Source: Cladorhizidae sp. MBARI D1340-BT2
Taxonomy: Eukaryota > Porifera > Demospongiae > Poecilosclerida > Cladorhizidae
DNA: 64,000 nt
Direction: 5' to 3'
NCBI GenBank assembly: GCA_028752905.1
Contig: JAQNBH010000011.1
Location: 34,204,017 to 34,268,016, forward strand
Shown: one piece after another, positions 1 to 64,000 of the stretch
How positions within the stretch are numbered: the first letter of the stretch is position 1
Layout: every line of letters starts with the position of its first letter
The notes under the pieces: generated by a model
The model's database searches: none
Told to the model about the DNA's origin: nothing
What the model saw: the letters and a program-made list of their open reading frames with translations, nothing else
Made by a program: the position numbers and the translations under genes

Positions 1-86
1 TGGACTTAGGGATTGCCAAGAAACATTTCAACTGGGAGCAGCCAAAGTCAAGCCCTCAATATGAGCTGAATCTCTGTACGCTCTTT

Positions 87-247
87 TATGTGTGTGTGTG
101 TGTGTGTGGTGTATATGTTGATATTATGTGTGAGTTGTGTGTGTGGTGTGTATGTTGATATTATGTGTGAGTTGTGTGTGTGTGTGTGTGTGTGGAGCAT
201 GTGTTTGTGCATGTGAGGTGTGTGTGTGTGTGTCCATGTGTGTATGC
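87..247. repeat. (GT)n-rich microsatellite with an internal duplication
   Basis: Imperfect TG/GT runs with a segment containing ATGTTGATATTATGTG present twice. It lies upstream of the first recognised INPP4 exon. Confidence 0.85.
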
Positions 248-446
248 GCAAGGCCCCACCCAACTGAACCAAGGTGTCGAAGGCTTGCATTAGTACAAGT
301 GTTTGGTATCTCCCTTCGACCACTCCTCCCAGCACCCTAGACGAACAATCTGAGCTCCCCCCAGGCCTAGAGGAGAGAGAAGTGTTCAAGTATACATTAC
401 ACAAATAGAGATAACAGAGATAACAAAAAAAACACTTCTTATCAAT

Positions 447-563
447 GATCCTCAGTGCAACATTCAACATGTGTGTACACATGTTGCAACACATGTTGCA
501 CGCACAATGATCCTCAGAGCAACATTCAACATGTGTACACATGTAGCAACACATGTTGCACGG
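447..563. repeat. Two tandem copies of a roughly 60-bp palindromic segment
   Basis: The string GATCCTCAG followed by CAACATTCAACATGTG occurs twice. Each copy carries a palindromic core built from CAACATGTG and CACATGTTG. The pair sits about 45 bp upstream of the INPP4 acceptor at 608. Confidence 0.7.
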
Positions 564-607
564 AGTGTGCCTTCCTGTGGGTCTATGTTGAGCTGTTTCT
601 CTTGCAG

Positions 608-63974
<63,367 letters not shown>

Positions 63975-64000
63975 AGGTTCTTACACACCATAGTTCTGCT

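Overview
This window is animal nuclear DNA, most likely from an early-branching animal such as a sponge. Intron-containing genes for two metazoan lipid/phosphoinositide enzymes sit in DNA that is, by my estimate, about 60 percent tandem repeats. There are no rRNA, tRNA, CRISPR or operon-like features. The species is an inference: nothing in the sequence names it.

Gene 1 (plus strand, whole window): an inositol polyphosphate 4-phosphatase (INPP4 family). I could place 17 exons by reading for similarity and checking splice phase. They run from C2-domain exons at 608-732 and 1426-1596, through a cluster at 25081-27332, scattered exons at 39616, 46239, 49465 and 60777, to the catalytic exon (63317-63584, CX5R motif CKSGKDRT) and a terminal exon ending in a stop at 63974. 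The N-terminus lies off the window. The centre of the protein (roughly 300-370 residues in vertebrate INPP4) is not found where it should be, between 27333 and 39615. That interval contains a 100-N assembly gap and a 10-kb minisatellite.

Gene 2 (minus strand, 11423-19189): a complete alkylglycerol monooxygenase (AGMO/TMEM195). It has eight phase-consistent exons, 442 codons and all diiron-type histidine clusters. It lies entirely inside the 23.5-kb intron of gene 1 (1597-25080), in antisense orientation.

Mobile DNA: a decayed hAT transposon (about 52072-55142, minus-strand transposase, 19-bp terminal inverted repeats, near-perfect 8-bp target duplication) carries a probable nested 640-bp element. 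A frameshifted non-LTR-type reverse-transcriptase 3' fragment lies at about 61375-62640. Several foldback/MITE-like palindromes occur at 16.29, 17.28, 19.64, 45.38 and 55.78 kb.

Tandem repeats: most large introns hold their own array with a private unit (12, 12, 14, 16, 25, 30, 31, 33, 34, 37, 38, 43 and 43 bp, plus ATT/GT/CCT microsatellites). Some arrays have higher-order duplications (1182 bp, 1512 bp, about 4.7-4.8 kb). Two short arrays grew out of retrotransposon coding sequence. The 25-bp array repeats a strong 5' splice-site-like motif about 134 times in the sense direction. The 37-bp array repeats a GAAnnTTC heat-shock-element core, an ETS-like core and a pyrimidine-tract-TAG acceptor-like string about 124 times. 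The very long open frames over these arrays are artefacts of repeat units without stops, not genes.
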